A stretch of DNA of 64,000 nt from Thelephora terrestris (taxonomy: Eukaryota; Basidiomycota; Agaricomycetes; Thelephorales; Thelephoraceae), in assembly GCA_015956445.1 (NCBI GenBank), contig WIUZ02000021.1:638761-702760 (forward strand), read 5' to 3'. The notes below the pieces were generated by a model. That model was not told the DNA's origin, ran no database searches, and worked only from the letters and a program-made list of their open reading frames with translations. Shown one piece after another: positions 41,401 through 52,259 of the stretch (the first letter of the stretch is position 1; each line of letters opens with the position of its first letter). The translations under genes were made by a program, and so were the position numbers.

Positions 41401-42261
41401 AGGGCCTTGTCGATGAACCCAGGGAGTGTGCGAGATATGGGGGATCTGAATTGGCGCGAAATACTGTGGGTCAAAGCTACCTCTCTCTTCGTCGGTCCAG
41501 GCGAAGGCGGTATTGTGGGTGCAGACGATCCACTCAGCAAGCTTGACTTCTTCAGGGAGAAGGAGATCTCTTCCTAAGTCCATCTGGTCTCGTCGTTCTT
41601 GGGTGAGGCGACCAGTAGGGACGAAGTCGGGAGGACGAGTTGGAAGCGGGGGCATGCCTGCTAGGGGATCGGGATGGTCTCGACGAGTGATCCGGAAGTT
41701 CTCGGGGAGGGTGGTCGCGACGGGTCGAGTCTTATTGGCTACCTTCTTATAGGCGAAGGCTGAGGCAAGGTAGGGGTCGTCGGGAGGGGATAGACTCTGG
41801 GCGTGACGGTCGGTATACCATTGGCTTAGAGCCGAGAACTGGTTGAGGGGACCGGGAGACGGGCTCGGGAGTGTTTCCTGGAGCGTAGCGAGAGCAGAGG
41901 AGAGAGTACGTCGAGAGGGGGAAGTGGAGAGAAGGGAGACAAAGGATACAAGTGGGCTCTCGGGGGACTGCGTGCTCGTGGGGAGACACTCGCGCGAGAA
42001 TGGTACGGGAGGAGAGCGAGAGGGGGTATCTGGAGGATAAACGTAATGATCAACAGAAACGGGATGGAGAGAAACGGAATCTATGTCTACGGAAGCGGAA
42101 GTAAAAGGGGAATGCTCAGGGGAAACAGAAAACGAAGCGGGAGAAACGGAACCGGGAGGAGAAACAGTCGAGAGAAAGTGAAAACAGAGTGGGAAGGAAC
42201 TGGAGGAGAGTGGGACGATCGCGAAGAATCTACAGACAAGGAAGAACTGGAAGAGGAACAA
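38449..42261 (-). CDS. gypsy-2 pol: reverse transcriptase, RNase H, integrase (1270 codons)
   Basis: A single open frame. Reverse transcriptase: SRWFCVYKKDGKSLRLVHSL, LPMGWTNSPAVLQ and active site PFADDVPIKG (about residue 432). RNase H: VILAVDSCMNGAGYI, AKLELYGLFRAL, then HVPAEKHTGADGLSRR. Integrase: AHDNLGHKG with CRECQ for zinc, core residues in AHIDTFLMP (about 940), LVTDNGTAY (about 1000) and GIIESKHFD (about 1034). The C-terminal module RNNRIEEALN...YTGPMVVVRK is in frame. The frame starts without an ATG directly after the stop of the protease frame, so the polymerase is probably made as part of a gag-pol polyprotein. About 40 percent of positions look shared with gypsy-1 by eye; the two belong to the same broad group. 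Confidence 0.94.
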   Translation of the reverse strand: MFLFQFFLVCRFFAIVPLSSSSFPLCFHFLSTVSPPGSVSPASFSVSPEHSPFTSASVDIDSVSLHPVSVDHYVYPPDTPSRSPPVPFSRECLPTSTQSPESPLVSFVSLLSTSPSRRTLSSALATLQETLPSPSPGPLNQFSALSQWYTDRHAQSLSPPDDPYLASAFAYKKVANKTRPVATTLPENFRITRRDHPDPLAGMPPLPTRPPDFVPTGRLTQERRDQMDLGRDLLLPEEVKLAEWIVCTHNTAFAWTDEERGSFDPQYFAPIQIPHISHTPWVHRQGPIPRGILNDVTKIIEDKWRSGVYEPSSSSYNSRWFCVYKKDGKSLRLVHSLEPLNAVTIRNAAMPPYTDVVAEDFAARSIYTTLDLYVSFDQRQLHPSSRDMTTFNTPLGPFRLTVLPMGWTNSPAVLQGDITHILRPEIPHCTQPFADDVPIKGPRTRYELPDGTFETIPDNPGIRRFVWEHFESVHRIIQRVKAYGATFSGKKAFIGVPRADILGHICTYDGRIADSSRIRAIENWPVPTNVSEVRAFLGTCGVLRIFIKDYTLIARPLIQLTRKDEPFAIGPEHLQAIATLKSAIANSPALRPIDYDSENPVILAVDSCMNGAGYIIFQIGDDKKRYPSRFGSITFNERESRYSQAKLELYGLFRALKQTQLYTIGVKRLIVEMDAKFIKGMLNNPTLHPNDAINRWIAAILLFDFELVHVPAEKHTGADGLSRRPRASDDPLPDEGDDLEDWIDSQSGFFIEATSPPSLFDSAPPLSLVSSHIATEDPDLDPESSLSSSFPPAEKAGEIPRSEKALRREAKLSKIRHFLTTLERPPDLSDQEYRQFIRQAYDYFILDSRLFRKHRDGYSQLVPPPDARYPLIEYAHDNLGHKGVFATTRNLLIRFWWPFLNEDVRWFVKTCRECQFRQTEYFFIPPMVPDVPSLFRKAHIDTFLMPKVGNYRYVIHARCAMTSYPEGRATTSDSHSVIADFIFQDILCRWGALDELVTDNGTAYIAALDLIAARYGIRHIRISGYNSRANGIIESKHFDVREAVMKTCKGNESKWRQVLPLVFWAERVTVRKATGYSPYYMVHGVHPLLPFDILEATYLAPTQDFGVSTEELIAIRAQQLAKRPEDLATMRQLVTQSRIKNLERFEKEHASRIIDFDFKPGALVLVRNNRIEEALNRKTKPRYTGPMVVVRKTIGTSYVIAELDGSQAQLRVAGFRLIPYFPRTRATVPIVPDVLDDEFDSTEDDPEDTLYFGSLDSDSSTYIHLDAPSL

Positions 42262-42264
42262 GAG

Positions 42265-43787
42265 TCAAAAGGAGAGAAAACTACCGAGGAACGAGAGGGA
42301 AACTGGTGAGATGGAAAGGAGGAGAAAGAGGGTATATGGCCTGGAAGACCACGGGAGGAAACACGGACGGAAGACGATTCTGCGGGGCTGGGATGAGGAG
42401 GATAGCGAAGGGGAAGATGGGTATCGGGATGCTTCGCCGGTACAGAATCGTCTAGTGTTGAAAATTTGCGGACTGTGCGTTTCCGTGTTTCTCGGGAGGG
42501 CAGCAAGAGGCTCTATTAGGACGAGGCTCCGTCGCGAAGACGTAGGGAGTACCGGTGCTAGGTCTTTGACGTGGATCTCGTGGTTCCCGCCGGAACGGCT
42601 GACTTCCGAGCAGTTCACGACGTCAAAGAAGGGTCTTCCTAGCAGGACTTCAAAGGGAGCGTCGTCTACGACCTGGATCTGGAGGTGAATCGTGATAGGT
42701 CCAAGCTTGACCGGGTGATTCTCGATGAGTCCTAGAGTCGTGGTCCTAGAGGAGTTAGCAGACTCCATGGACATAGCCTTGTTTGCTGCGATAGGTGGCT
42801 TCTTGATGCGTTCCCAGATGTCTTTTCGCATGACTACTATCTGTGCTCCCCGTCGAGGATGCATTCGGGCTCAACGCCTGGGCGCGACGGTGGGACGAAT
42901 GACGCGAAGAGGTAGGGAGGGCGCGGCGGCAGACGAAGCGGGTCGTACTTCACGAGATCGAAGTAGCGGGAAGACGGGAGAGAACCGCTAGTCGTAGGCA
43001 CCGTTCGGGAGGTCGTCGTCGTCGATTTCCACTAAGTTGGCTGATACCTTCTTTGAAGTAACGAGGTCCTTCATATGTCGACGGACGTCGGAAGATACAG
43101 CGAGAAGCTCGCGACTGCTGAGGGTTACCTTCGCATCGAGCACCGATTGGCGATATCGGAGGTGTTAACGTCTGTCTCGATGGCGGCTTGGTAACGGGAC
43201 TTAGGTTCCTCGGCAGTGGGCTGGCGGGAATCGAGAAGGGACGCATGGGTCCTTGTGAACGTGGGATGGGAGAGCTCCAGCGCGAACTCCAGGTTCTTCC
43301 GAAGACTTAGGGGTAGGAGGAGTGGGCTCAGAAGTCGAGAGCTGGGACGTCGATGGCTGAGATGGCTTAAGAGCAGACCTGATCGGGAGTGGAGCGGAGC
43401 TGGCTGAGACTGGGCGAGAGGGGGAAACTGAGGAGGAAGGAGAGGGAACGTTCACAGAGGGACTCTTGGGGGGAGGAGGAGTGGGGAGCCGACCGCTCTC
43501 CTAGGAGGGCCCGACTCTCCTGGCGATCTAAACACGTCGAACTGCACCTTCTTGGAACCCTTCTCTGACTGCAAGAACCTGGGCCTCGCGAGTGAGTCGA
43601 TCTGAGCCTGTATCATCGAGAGCTGCTCATCGGTGTTGTCGGTGCTATCGGGACAGTTCGCGAAGTTGCACGAAGACTCGTGAGGAGAGACGTCAAACTC
43701 GAAGATACATTCGTCGAGAGTTTCCAGGTAGTGGGTAGAAACGACTTCTGGGGCGGGAGCCTCTCGTTGAATGCCTTCGAGTTCCAC
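42265..43787 (-). pseudogene. gypsy-2 protease region, frameshifted
   Basis: The gag frame is left near 43795: the expected continuation LVELEGIQREAPAPEVVSTH is in another frame (to 43452). Near 42865 the retropepsin site ECILDG is followed, one base out of frame, by QIVVMRKDIWERI and PFEVLLGRPFFDV, the usual end of these proteases. A single base seems missing in a GGGG run at the active site. Unless these are sequence errors the element could not make a normal protease. Confidence 0.7.
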
Positions 43788-44824
43788 CAGTTGTCAACAC
43801 GCTCGCGCATGTTCTTACCGGGGATATGACGAGGGGGGAATCGGCCGTCTGGGAGCGCAATCTTCCCGAAGTCGTTGCGAATGACTCTGCCGTCGCGCAT
43901 ATACTCGAGAGCTAGTGGACAGTCGCGCACGAAATGGTCAGGCTCGCTACAAAACATGCAGTTCTGCTGATACTGCTGCTGGTAGTGATCTGAACGCTGT
44001 GGAGCCTGGTAGGGCTCCGGGCGTTGTGCGGACTGGGGGTTCCACCGGGGGGTACTCTGATAAGCTCCTCCCGGAGCGGGACGAGGAGTATCTGGGCGAT
44101 AGCGAGGAGCGGGAGGATTCGCGGGAGGGGTACGAGGACGCTGAGTATGAGCATTGGAGGTGAAAACACGGGTGAGGTCGGAGACAGCCTGGAGGAGCTG
44201 GCCGACGGTGTCCTGCTCTTGCTTTACGATCGTAGTAGTAGCTGGCTGAGCCTCGTCTGCGAGGACGAACAAGGCAGCCTCGTGAATGTCGTCGAACTCG
44301 TATCCCTCACTCGGGACGGTGTCGGGGACCTTAATCGCGAGACGTCGCCTGATAGACTGGCGAACGTCGAGAGGGAAGCCCTGGAGATAGAGCCCGTTGC
44401 GCTCGTGCTCGGAGAGACGATTCCTTCGGAGGAGATAGGTGGAGTAGGTAACGAAGCGACGGAAGTATCGTCCGAGATCGTCGCGAGACATGTCGTTGAG
44501 ACGCTGGGTCCTCTCTAAGAGACGCTGCATATCGCCTCTAGAGTACCGGCGGTCGCTACCGAGATGTGGGTAACACTTAGCAACTTCTGCCTGGAATTGC
44601 TTGAGCGTGGGGTTACCCTCATCGACAACGGAAGGGAGGTAGCGCCAAGAGGCACTCTCTGGGCCTGCGTAGCGTATAGCCCATCGAATAGCATCCTTAT
44701 CGGCGAGGCCAGCGCGAGCAGCGAGCTCTGCGACATCGATAAAGAACTCGTCGAAGAAGTCTGCATCGTCTGAAAATTTGGGGGCCTCGCGGTTGCCCGG
44801 CATAGGCATGTTTACTGTAGTCAT
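43613..44824 (-). CDS. gypsy-2 Gag with CCHC zinc knuckle
   Basis: I place the start at the ATG at 44824 (MTTVNMPMPGNREAPKFSDD). The same frame is open upstream to a TGA and shows coding-like sequence (AREDLLVAQIAAVETQDIL) beyond it, so the true start may be further up and broken. The capsid-like part holds WRYLPSVVDEGNPTLKQF and YFRRFVTYSTYLLRR. A Pro/Gln/Arg-rich linker leads to the zinc knuckle CMFCSEPDHFVRDC (C-x2-C-x4-H-x4-C, at 43919-43960), which binds the element RNA. The last 35 or so codons are out of the ancestral frame. Confidence 0.88.
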   Translation of the reverse strand: MTTVNMPMPGNREAPKFSDDADFFDEFFIDVAELAARAGLADKDAIRWAIRYAGPESASWRYLPSVVDEGNPTLKQFQAEVAKCYPHLGSDRRYSRGDMQRLLERTQRLNDMSRDDLGRYFRRFVTYSTYLLRRNRLSEHERNGLYLQGFPLDVRQSIRRRLAIKVPDTVPSEGYEFDDIHEAALFVLADEAQPATTTIVKQEQDTVGQLLQAVSDLTRVFTSNAHTQRPRTPPANPPAPRYRPDTPRPAPGGAYQSTPRWNPQSAQRPEPYQAPQRSDHYQQQYQQNCMFCSEPDHFVRDCPLALEYMRDGRVIRNDFGKIALPDGRFPPRHIPGKNMRERVDNWWNSKAFNERLPPQKSFLPTTWKLSTNVSSSLTSLLTSLRATSRTVPIAPTTPMSSSR

Positions 44825-45330
44825 AGCTGGAACTGGTGGCGGGACGATTGGCGCGAGGGGAGGGATGGGGGATTCTGGTCGTGACACGGGTGGGAGGGTG
44901 GGAGATAACTGGGCTGGTGTCAAGATGAGAGGAGAATCCGGGGCTACAGACGATAGAGGAGAGGTGGGATGCGAGATAGGCTCGAGAATGGAGAGGGGGG
45001 AAGATAGTCGTGTGCTGCTGTCGGAGACGAAGGGGGGGTGCTGAAAGGTGAATCCTCAGAGTCGGAAGGCGGGAGGGGAGTAGAAGGCGGCAGGCAAATT
45101 TTGTCGGGCAGAGATGATGTTATCGATGGCGGTGAGGATATCCTGAGTTTCAACAGCAGCTATCTGGGCAACGAGAAGATCTTCCCTGGCTCGGGAGAGA
45201 GTCGCGAGTTCGTGAGCTCGAGCGCGAGTAAGAACTGGGTGGGGTGGACGAGTAGGCTGATGACGCGCGCTCGTGGCACGTCCTCGGGGAATGACTGATG
45301 TCTTCTAACAAGGAGGTGACGTTCTGAACC

Positions 45331-45349
45331 GGTCCCGGCGTGGGTTCCA
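45331..45349 (-). other. gypsy-2 primer-binding site
   Basis: TGGAACCCACGCCGGGACC on the minus strand, three bases after the end of the 5' LTR. It starts with TGG and is complementary to a tRNA 3' end with a G-C-rich T-arm, as expected for first-strand priming. Confidence 0.8.
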
Positions 45350-45352
45350 AAA

Positions 45353-46658
45353 TGAACTACCCAGTCTCGCTAAGTCGTGGGAACACGTAGCAAGAAGAGG
45401 GAGCTGAAGGGTGTGGGTGACCGGTTGTGCAGACGTCGGTAGGGTAAAGCAGGTAGAGGTAGGGAGGAGTAGGAGAGGTAGAGAAGTAGGGAGAAGTAGG
45501 GGAAGTAGGGAGAAGTAGGGAGGGAATAGGAAGGTGGCGATAGAGTAGAGTCTCAATAGACAAGCGTCGCGACGAAGAGGGTCGCGGCGGGATAGGTGGC
45601 TAAGAAGGAAGCTATCAGCGCGAGACGAGAGAACGAGAGAATACCTGAGACGAGAAGAAACTAGTAGAGGTGGTGAACACTGCGTTCGCCACGAAGAGCT
45701 AAGAGCTGAGCACTGCGCTCAAGACTGGAGTAGAGCACTGCGCTCGCGAGACGAGTAGAGAAGGTCGAGAAGCACTGCGCTTCACGTCGAGAGAAGTCGA
45801 GACGAGGAAAGAGAAAAGCTAGAGGGTTCTTCGAGCACTGCGCTCAAAGAGAACTTGGTCGCGAGGAACGAAGAGTGTTGAGGGCTTTAGACAGCGCAAG
45901 GCTGAGTTGAACTTTAGAGGGAAAGGGGAACTGCACTTCGTTTTCGAACCAGGCCTATCTACTGACACTTATATAGTGGGTAGAGAGAGAGGTCGAAAGT
46001 AGAACATGAAAAGAGGGAGAAAGAGAAGTGAACAAAGCGAACGTCGCGAGAGAACGGGAGTCGTGAAGGTCGTGAAGGGCGTAGGGAGGTCATACAAAGC
46101 GAAGAGCGGATCGGATAGAGAGAACAAGAACGCGGGAGGAACGAACAAGGCGGCGGGAAGGGGTGAGGGAGGAATGAAGGCATCGTGGGAAACTACGAAG
46201 CTACAGAATGGATGATCGAACCAAGACGTCAAAAGATGGCTGAAGTGGAACAGGCGGGAGTCGGGCAACGCGGCGAGAGGATCGGGGCGGCGTCGACGTG
46301 CAACAAAGGAGCGGGAGGCACGTGTTCCAGAGTCGGGACGACGGACCGATGCGGGGGATCCGAACAACGACGAACAAGGGGTCGAGTCATTGTCGAGAGG
46401 CGGAAGTGATCGGAGGGCACGCGGGATCGGGGAAGCCGGACTCGGAATGTGGACTTAGAGAGTTTTGGTGAAGTCCAGACGGGCGGGAGGAGGCGAGACT
46501 GGCGGGAGACTGGCGAGAGTCGATGGAGCGTCAGGTCGAGGAGGGAGGCTCGCGATACGTCGCGACAAGGGCAGGCAGGTGGGGAAGGGACCCGAATCGC
46601 TGGAGGGAGGATGGGTGATGGATCTGAGTCGGAGGGCCAGGAAAACGGAGTCAGGTCA
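45353..46658 (-). repeat. gypsy-2 5' LTR
   Basis: 1306 bp, near-identical to 34553-35853. The differences are short indels, several in the AGTAGGGAG repeat and GA runs. The five hairpins are preserved, starting at 45675. Confidence 0.92.
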
Positions 46659-46664
46659 ACGTCA

Positions 46665-49600
46665 AAGACAACCCTCCTCAACCCCCCATCTCACCAACTC
46701 CTCCAATTGAACTTGAGAGGTTCAGAACGGAGGCAGATGAGTTTGGGCGTTTTAGAGTCTATAATCGAGTCCGATATCAGAACTCTCTAACACACCCATC
46801 CCAGATCACAACGACTTTATAGAATCTGGGGAAACTCACCAAGCATGCGCAGATAATCTTGCTTCCGGTCTCCGGATGCCAAATGGGTTTATGACAGGTT
46901 TATCCAGCCTGATGGGCCTGTTTGTGAATGCAACCGTCGCCCTCCTTATTCAGTGGTTCTGTTCACACTGGGGGCAGGGGTTGGTTTACTGAGTCAGTAA
47001 GTGTGAGTAAATCACAAGTAAATGGAAAAAGAACCTAGCAAAATACTTGCCTGGCAAGCGCAAAGCAAATTCACAATTTACTGAGCCAATTTACCTGCAA
47101 TTTACTGGGTTCAGTATGCGCTCAGTATGTTTACAGTTTACTGGGTCATGTGACCACAGTTTCCCTGTTCGGTAAACCTTGGAAAAATTCACGATTTGCT
47201 GACTAAATTTACCTGCAATTTACTGAGCCACTTGCCCAATCAGTATGTTTTCAATTTGCTGAGTGGTTTGATCACGGTTTACTGGACTCAGTAAACTGGA
47301 AAAAAACCAAACTGGTTTACTGACGATGTCCCTGATTGGTCAATTTTAAAAATAACCGAAAATTTACCTGGATGTGTCATTGTCAGTAAACTGCAAGTTT
47401 TCTTTCAGTAAATTGGAAATACATGTCAGGTAAACTGGGAAAACACGTGACAATTTGATTATGGTTTACTGGACTCAGTAAATCACAAAAAAACCTAACC
47501 GGTTTACTGACGATGTACCTGATTGGCTAATTTGAAAAAACTCGAAAATTTACCAGGACGTGTCTTTATCACTAAACTGCAAGTTTTCTTTCAGTAAATC
47601 GCAAGTACACGTAAAGTAAACCAGAAAACACGTAAACTTTGAATTTACTTACAGTTTACACGTGTTTTCTGGTTTACTTTACGTGTACTTGCGATTTACT
47701 GAAAGAAAACTTGCAGTTTAGTGATAAAGACACGTCCTGGTAAATTTTCGAGTTTTTTTCAAATTAGCCAATCAGGTACATCGTCAGTAAACCGGTTAGG
47801 TTTTTTGTGATTTACTGAGTCCAGTAACCATAATCAAATTGTCACGTGTTTTCCCAGTTTACCTGACATGTATTTCCAATTTACTGAAAGAAAACTTGCA
47901 GTTTACTGACAATGACACATCCAGGTAAATTTTCGGTTATTTTTAAAATTGACCAATCAGGGACATCGTCAGTAAACCAGTTTGGTTTTTTTCCAGTTTA
48001 CTGAGTCCAGTAAACTGTGATCAAACCACTCAGCAAATTGAAAACATACTGATTGGGCAAGTGGCTCAGTAAATTGCAGGTAAATTTAGTCAGCAAATCG
48101 TGAATTTTTCCAAGGTTTACCGAACAGGGAAACTGTGGTCACATGACCCAGTAAACTGTAAACATACTGAGCGCATACTGAACCCAGTAAATTGCAGGTA
48201 AATTGGCTCAGTAAATTGTGAATTTGCTTTGCGCTTGCCAGGCAAGTATTTTGCTAGGTTCTTTTTCCATTTACTTGTGATTTACTCACACTTTACTGAC
48301 TCAGTAAACCAACCCTGCCCCAGTGTCAGGACCGGTCACAAGTCCACAGCCGATGTTCAACGCCTGATCGACGACGTCATCTTACACAAGGACTTCAAGG
48401 CCGAGGAACTCCAGGGTGTTAAACTGGCTAGTGAGCTCAAGAAGCTTGATGCCTTTGAGTCGAGCCTCGAAGGTCAGGGGTGGAACAAGGCCAACGTCAA
48501 GATCTCCGTGCCATGTCCCAAGGAGAAGGTTGCGAGTCAGACGCCATGGAGTTCGAGATCGAGGGACCTATATCGAGATCTGACGTCCATTATCAAGCAC
48601 GCCTGTCAGGATGAGGCAACAGCAGAGTCGTTTCACACGATGCCATTCGAGGAGAGATGGAGGCCGACAAGTGACGCACCATCAATCCGACTGTACGGAG
48701 AAGCGTATACCTCAGATGAGATGATCACTGCGTATCAAGAAGTTCAGAACCTTCCCCCAGATCCAGACCACCCTGATGCCGAGAGTGTTGTGGTGGAAAT
48801 GGCTCCGTACTCAGATGCGACAATGCTTGCACAGTTTGGAACCGCATCCCTATGGCCTGTCTATTTTATTTTGGGAACCTCTCCAAATATATCCGCTGCC
48901 AGCCCTCCTCGCATGCGGCTCATGGGGCCTATTTTCCTTCGGTATGTTTATTTACGTTACACTCTCTATAGATCATCAATAACTGATATGTGACATAGCT
49001 GACTCGTTTTCCGATTGGTATCAAGAGAAATTTGACATCGTTCCCTCGGCCGCAAATCACGCACTGTAAACGAGAGCTTGTTCAGGCGCTCTGGTTGCTG
49101 ATTCTCAGTTCCCCTGACTTCATACATGCGTATCAATTCGGGATTTTTATCTGCTTCGCTGACCAGGTAATCCGTCGCGTGTTCCCTCGGTTCTTTGCAT
49201 ATATGGCCGATTACCCAGAGAAGTAAGTCCCAAATCCACATCTATCTCAAGTTTATCTTATTGACGCTATGTACATTTGGAAGAGTGCTTCTAACATGTG
49301 TGCGGAATATGGGTACATGTCCATGTCCACGATGTCTCATCAAGAAAGAGTACATCAAGGGCCTGGGGACCACAGTCGACAGACAAGAAGGGCGAAGCTT
49401 CGGGAATGTAATGAAAGGTACCGGGCCCAAGTCGAAAGAGCACGGGAGATCATCTACAAAAAGGGGTATGCTGTCAATTCGAAGGCTGTCAACAGTGTGA
49501 TTGGCTCGGAATCATTTACACCAACGCGTGTGAGTAGATTGACCCCTATCAAAATGAGTGCAATATTAATTACGTTGCAGAGCGCATTCATTTCGGCCCT

Positions 49601-51708
49601 TGATAAGTTTGGGCAGAAGTTTTTCTCTCTCTTTGTTGTGGACCTCATGCACGAATTCGAACTGGGTGTTTGGAAGGCCGTACTAATACACCTTCTCCGG
49701 ATCCTCTACACCCAAGGCCCAGGGGTCGTTGTGGAATTGACCGTCGGTGAGTTGGCAATTGTCACTTGCTTTTTTCCTTGTTTTGATGTGTATAGATTCC
49801 GACAGGTTCCAACGTTCGGGCTTGACACGATCCGAAAATTCTCCAACAACGTCTCGGCAATGAAAAAACTTGCGGCCCGAGATTTTGAAGACATCTTACA
49901 GGTACGTTCACAACTGGCGGTGATACGATTGACTCATATATTTCAGTGTATTATCCCAGATTGAGGGGCTGCTGCCCAGAAAGGACGAGAAGGTCGTCCT
50001 TGACCTTGTCTTCATCCTTTCCACTTGGCATGCATATGCCAAGCTACGCCTTCACACCGACCACACACTGGCCTCCTTCGACGCCCTGACGAAACCACTT
50101 GGAACTGCCCTCGCTACTTCAGTGGAAAGTTTAGCGACAACTTTGACACCAAGGAGCTTCCGAAGGAGGCTGAGGCTCGGAAGCGAGTGCGACCACTGAC
50201 AGGAAGACAAACAGGAAGGCATCATCTGGTAAAGCAAAGTTCAACCTCTCCACCTACAAACTTCACGCCCTGGGAGATTACGCCGACACTATCCGTCAGC
50301 GAGGAACAACCGATTCGTATAGCACAGATGGTAAGATTTTGCTACACGTCTACTTTATGATATACTAATCAGTTAATTAGGGTGAATGCGAGCATAGGCG
50401 TGTCAAACGCTTCTATGCTCGTACAAACCATCGACTGGTTGCTAAGTCGATTAGCAATCAAGAAGCACGTCAACGTCTTTTGGAAGACTTACGAAGAAAA
50501 AGAATGGCCAGTGGTGCTTCCAATGAAGATCCTCCCAACGTCTCTTCAGCCTCAAGCTACGCCATGTCAAAGCCCTGGAAGGAGAGCAGAACTGTTCGCA
50601 ACTGGGTGCCTGAACAAGGCCAGATCCTTTATTCAGGTGGGTATGCACATCTTCTATACCAATCACCAACTAAACACACCCTTAGGACTTTCTCTGGAAT
50701 CTCAAGAGCCACGCTTTGTTGCAGCTACTCTCCCAGGATGACGAGCCACCAGTGAAGACATATTGAATACTGATATTGGCAAGGGCGGCAAGATATCTGT
50801 TCACAAGACGCTTCGCATCAACTACACGGCATACGACCTCCAGGCATTCGGACGTCATCAACCTTCGCACACGCCCTGACATTATGACTACTTCCCCCAA
50901 CCACGATCGCTCCCACCCTTATCGATACGGCCGGGTGATTGATATATTCACTGTTCCCATCCACTACAGGGGACAAAGAGGACCGTTGGTGATTCCAGAA
51001 GGCAGGAGATCAAAGTCATTTGGGTGCGCTGGTTTGAACAGGATCTCACTTACGAGGACGGCTTCTCTCACCTTCGCATCCCACGCCTGCAATTCGTCAA
51101 CCCTAATGACGCCACTGAGTGGCACAGTTTTATATCGCCGTCCGAAGTCCTGCGTGCCAGCCACATAATTCCGGCCTTCAAATGGGACCTCATGGATCCT
51201 CAGCCCTTCCTGAAGAGTCTCACGCGGTCAGGTTCCTCATGGACGACTGGAATTATTATTATGTGAATATGTAAGTGCTGCCTCATACTACCTCCTTATC
51301 TGTCCGCAATCTAATTCCTTCTCCACAGATTTGTTGATCGTGATATGTTCATGCGGTATCGTGGTGGGGTCGGGCACCTCTACATGCGTGCAATCGAGGT
51401 TTGGCTTGCCGAGACGGGATGGGTGCCGATGACGCCTAACATCCAGTGCATCGGACTCAGATATCGGCCCAGAGGACAGCGAGGACAACGAAAATGAAGA
51501 CTCAGATGATGGCCGCGAAGACAACAGCAACGAAGACTCTCAGGATGAAAATCCAACGAGGGAGATACCTCGTCGAGCCACACCACGGAGTCTGAGGACA
51601 CAAACGATAGCTTGGATGAGGATCATGATGAGCTGTACGCAACCAATGGAGATAACGGAGAAACCCTGGATGCGAGTATGGGTTCGCTGGCTTGTAGCTT
51701 CACAATAG
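46665..51708 (+). pseudogene. Plavaka-type (CACTA-like) DNA transposase, decayed and interrupted
   Basis: Recognisable from start to end but in several frames. Before the palindromic insertion: LERFRTEADEFGRFRVYN and LFVNATVALLIQWFC. After it: STADVQRLIDDVILHKDF, RLYGEAYTSDEM, MAPYSDATMLAQFGTASLWP, THCKRELVQALW, CPCPRCLIKK, VVDLMHEFELGVWKA, VPTFGLDTIRKFSNN, TYKFHALGDYADTI, CEHRRVKRFYARTN, VIWVRWFEQDL, and the FVDRDMFMRYRGG end. Several introns are still visible (for example 49531-49581). At least five apparent frameshifts (near 49065, 49380, 49960, 50110 and 50225) break it. Such enzymes cut and paste elements with CACTG ends, like the two palindromic elements here. The terminal repeat of this copy is not seen. 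Confidence 0.85.
46976..48325. mobile_element. palindromic (foldback) CACTG-ended element 2
   Basis: 1350 bp. The left end is CACTGGGGGCAGGGGTTGG, the right end CCAACCCTGCCCCAGTG. The two arms of about 660 bp are inverted copies separated by about 16 bp near 47638-47656. They are built from many short TTTACTG / CAGTAAA words. TCA stands on both sides (46973-46975 and 48326-48328), a 3-bp target duplication. It lies inside the Plavaka transposase remnant. Apart from the terminal 13 or so bases its arms do not resemble element 1. Confidence 0.9.
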
Positions 51709-52259
51709 TCTTTCCGAATAGTATATTGTCAGGTATCTACGGCTCACGATTTATCACTGTGCACATATATGTACCGTTCACTTTGGGATAGACATAAAAT
51801 GGTTCAGCAGATCCGTCGTTAAATTTTTGACAATATTCCGCCCCGTAAGGCTGAGATATCAATCATATATTTTACAATGTCCTACGTAAACCCGTGTAAT
51901 TCTAATAACCGATCGTGACCGATCAACTCAACTCTCACCTTTCTCCTCTCGCCACCACCAGAATCCCCAGCAGCCATCCCCTCCACATTTCCCTTTTTAC
52001 TTCTAACCTCCTGGCGGCCCAGCCGAAGGGAGCCCTTCATTCGACCCTTTTTACTTCTAACTCCTGGCGGCCCAGCCGAAGGGAGCTTTTGGACTGGCTG
52101 CTTCGTTCTACTCCTGGCATTATTGAGTCAACGCCTTTATTTTCCTTTGGTTACTGTACCCCTCGCCTTATCCCCAGTCTTCCACTCCTCCAACGCCTGC
52201 TAAGCCAACTCGTCGACCGGCGCGTCGGAGCACCATCCCCGTCGACAAGTTGAATTTCC
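51709..52259. other. spacer with a 57-bp tandem duplication
   Basis: A 41-42 bp sequence (CCCTTTTTACTTCTAAC followed by TCCTGGCGGCCCAGCC) stands at 51989 and again at 52046. No supported gene. Confidence 0.6.

Larger units (their letters stand above)
34553..46658 (-). mobile_element. Ty3/gypsy retrotransposon 2, full length (12.1 kb)
   Basis: Two direct repeats of about 1.3 kb flank the element (34553-35853 and 45353-46658); in element sense (minus strand) each begins TGACCTGACTCC and ends GTAGTTCA. A primer-binding site follows the 5' LTR and a short purine stretch (GAGGAGA) precedes the 3' LTR. Between them lie gag, a broken protease region, pol, and a plus-strand spliced gene. The LTRs differ only by small indels and substitutions, so insertion was fairly recent. 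The flanking 5-bp words (CGCGT and ACGTC) do not match, so no exact target duplication is seen. Confidence 0.92.
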
